A DNA stretch of 5,142 bases from Bacilli bacterium. GTDB taxonomy: Bacteria; Bacillota_I; Bacilli_A; RF39; UBA660. The notes beneath the pieces were generated by a model that saw only the letters and a list, made by a program, of their open reading frames with translations, searched no databases and was not told where the DNA came from. Position numbers and translations under genes: made by a program. The stretch is from assembly GCA_022793145.1 (NCBI GenBank), contig JAAWCI010000074.1, positions 1 to 5,142 on the forward strand. Direction: 5' to 3'. Shown piece after piece: positions 5,113 to 5,142 of this stretch; within the stretch, counting starts at the first letter, position 1, and every line of letters starts with the position of its first letter.

Positions 5113-5142
5113 GTAGAAATGGTCCTAAAATAAGAATCATAA
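5096..5142 (-). CDS. Possible C-terminal end of an upstream membrane protein (partial)
   Basis: One minus-strand frame is open from the right edge to TAA 5096-5098 and encodes MILILGPFLLNFLG, a strongly hydrophobic tail that looks like the end of a membrane segment. If real, the gene lies upstream of murC in the same direction and ends 32 bp before the murC start. Only 14 codons are visible, so chance cannot be excluded and no family can be named. Confidence 0.3.
   Translation of the reverse strand, partial: MILILGPFLLNFLG

Noticed and set aside
1..5142. TGA read as tryptophan (Mollicute code 4)
   Set aside because: Tryptophan 16 in the radical SAM motif is TGG, and no conserved Trp in the visible proteins needs TGA; the only candidate is in the doubtful remnant near 3663.
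1..5142. CRISPR array, tRNA, rRNA or insertion sequence
   Set aside because: No regularly spaced direct repeats, no cloverleaf or CCA-type ends, no transposase-like frame and no long terminal repeats were found.

Overview
The window is AT-rich throughout (roughly 30% G+C by eye), uses AGGAGG-type ribosome binding sites and sigma-A-type promoters, and reads tryptophan as TGG. It carries a cell-wall gene (murC), an IMPACT/YigZ-family gene and a prepilin-like surface protein with an Ig-like ectodomain. Together these suggest a low-GC Gram-positive of the Bacilli/Erysipelotrichia kind, quite possibly an uncultured gut lineage. The lineage is an inference; there is no rRNA or other marker to fix it.

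Layout: (1) 1-776, minus strand: the first 258 residues of a type IV prepilin-like protein that runs off the left edge, with its own extended -10 promoter. (2) 1000-2646, minus strand: a 548-residue radical SAM/SPASM enzyme fused to a MazG-like nucleotide pyrophosphohydrolase region. This is the most unusual gene here and has a near-consensus promoter of its own. (3) 2679-2727: a compact divergent promoter region. (4) 2737-3315, plus strand: yigZ. (5) 3316-3752: 437 bases with no intact gene. They hold a perfect-spacing promoter, a structured RNA of about 120 nt whose four complementary segments look like an attenuator, a terminator hairpin, a second inverted repeat, a decayed minus-strand reading-frame remnant and a bidirectional terminator. 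(6) 3753-5063, minus strand: murC with its own promoter. (7) 5096-5142: the possible hydrophobic C-terminus of the next gene upstream.

The genes look like independently transcribed single units, not one operon. murC and yigZ/RNA converge on the 3316-3752 spacer, while yigZ and the radical SAM gene diverge. No pathway links the four proteins. The two items most worth following are the radical SAM/SPASM-MazG fusion and the orphan attenuator-like RNA.
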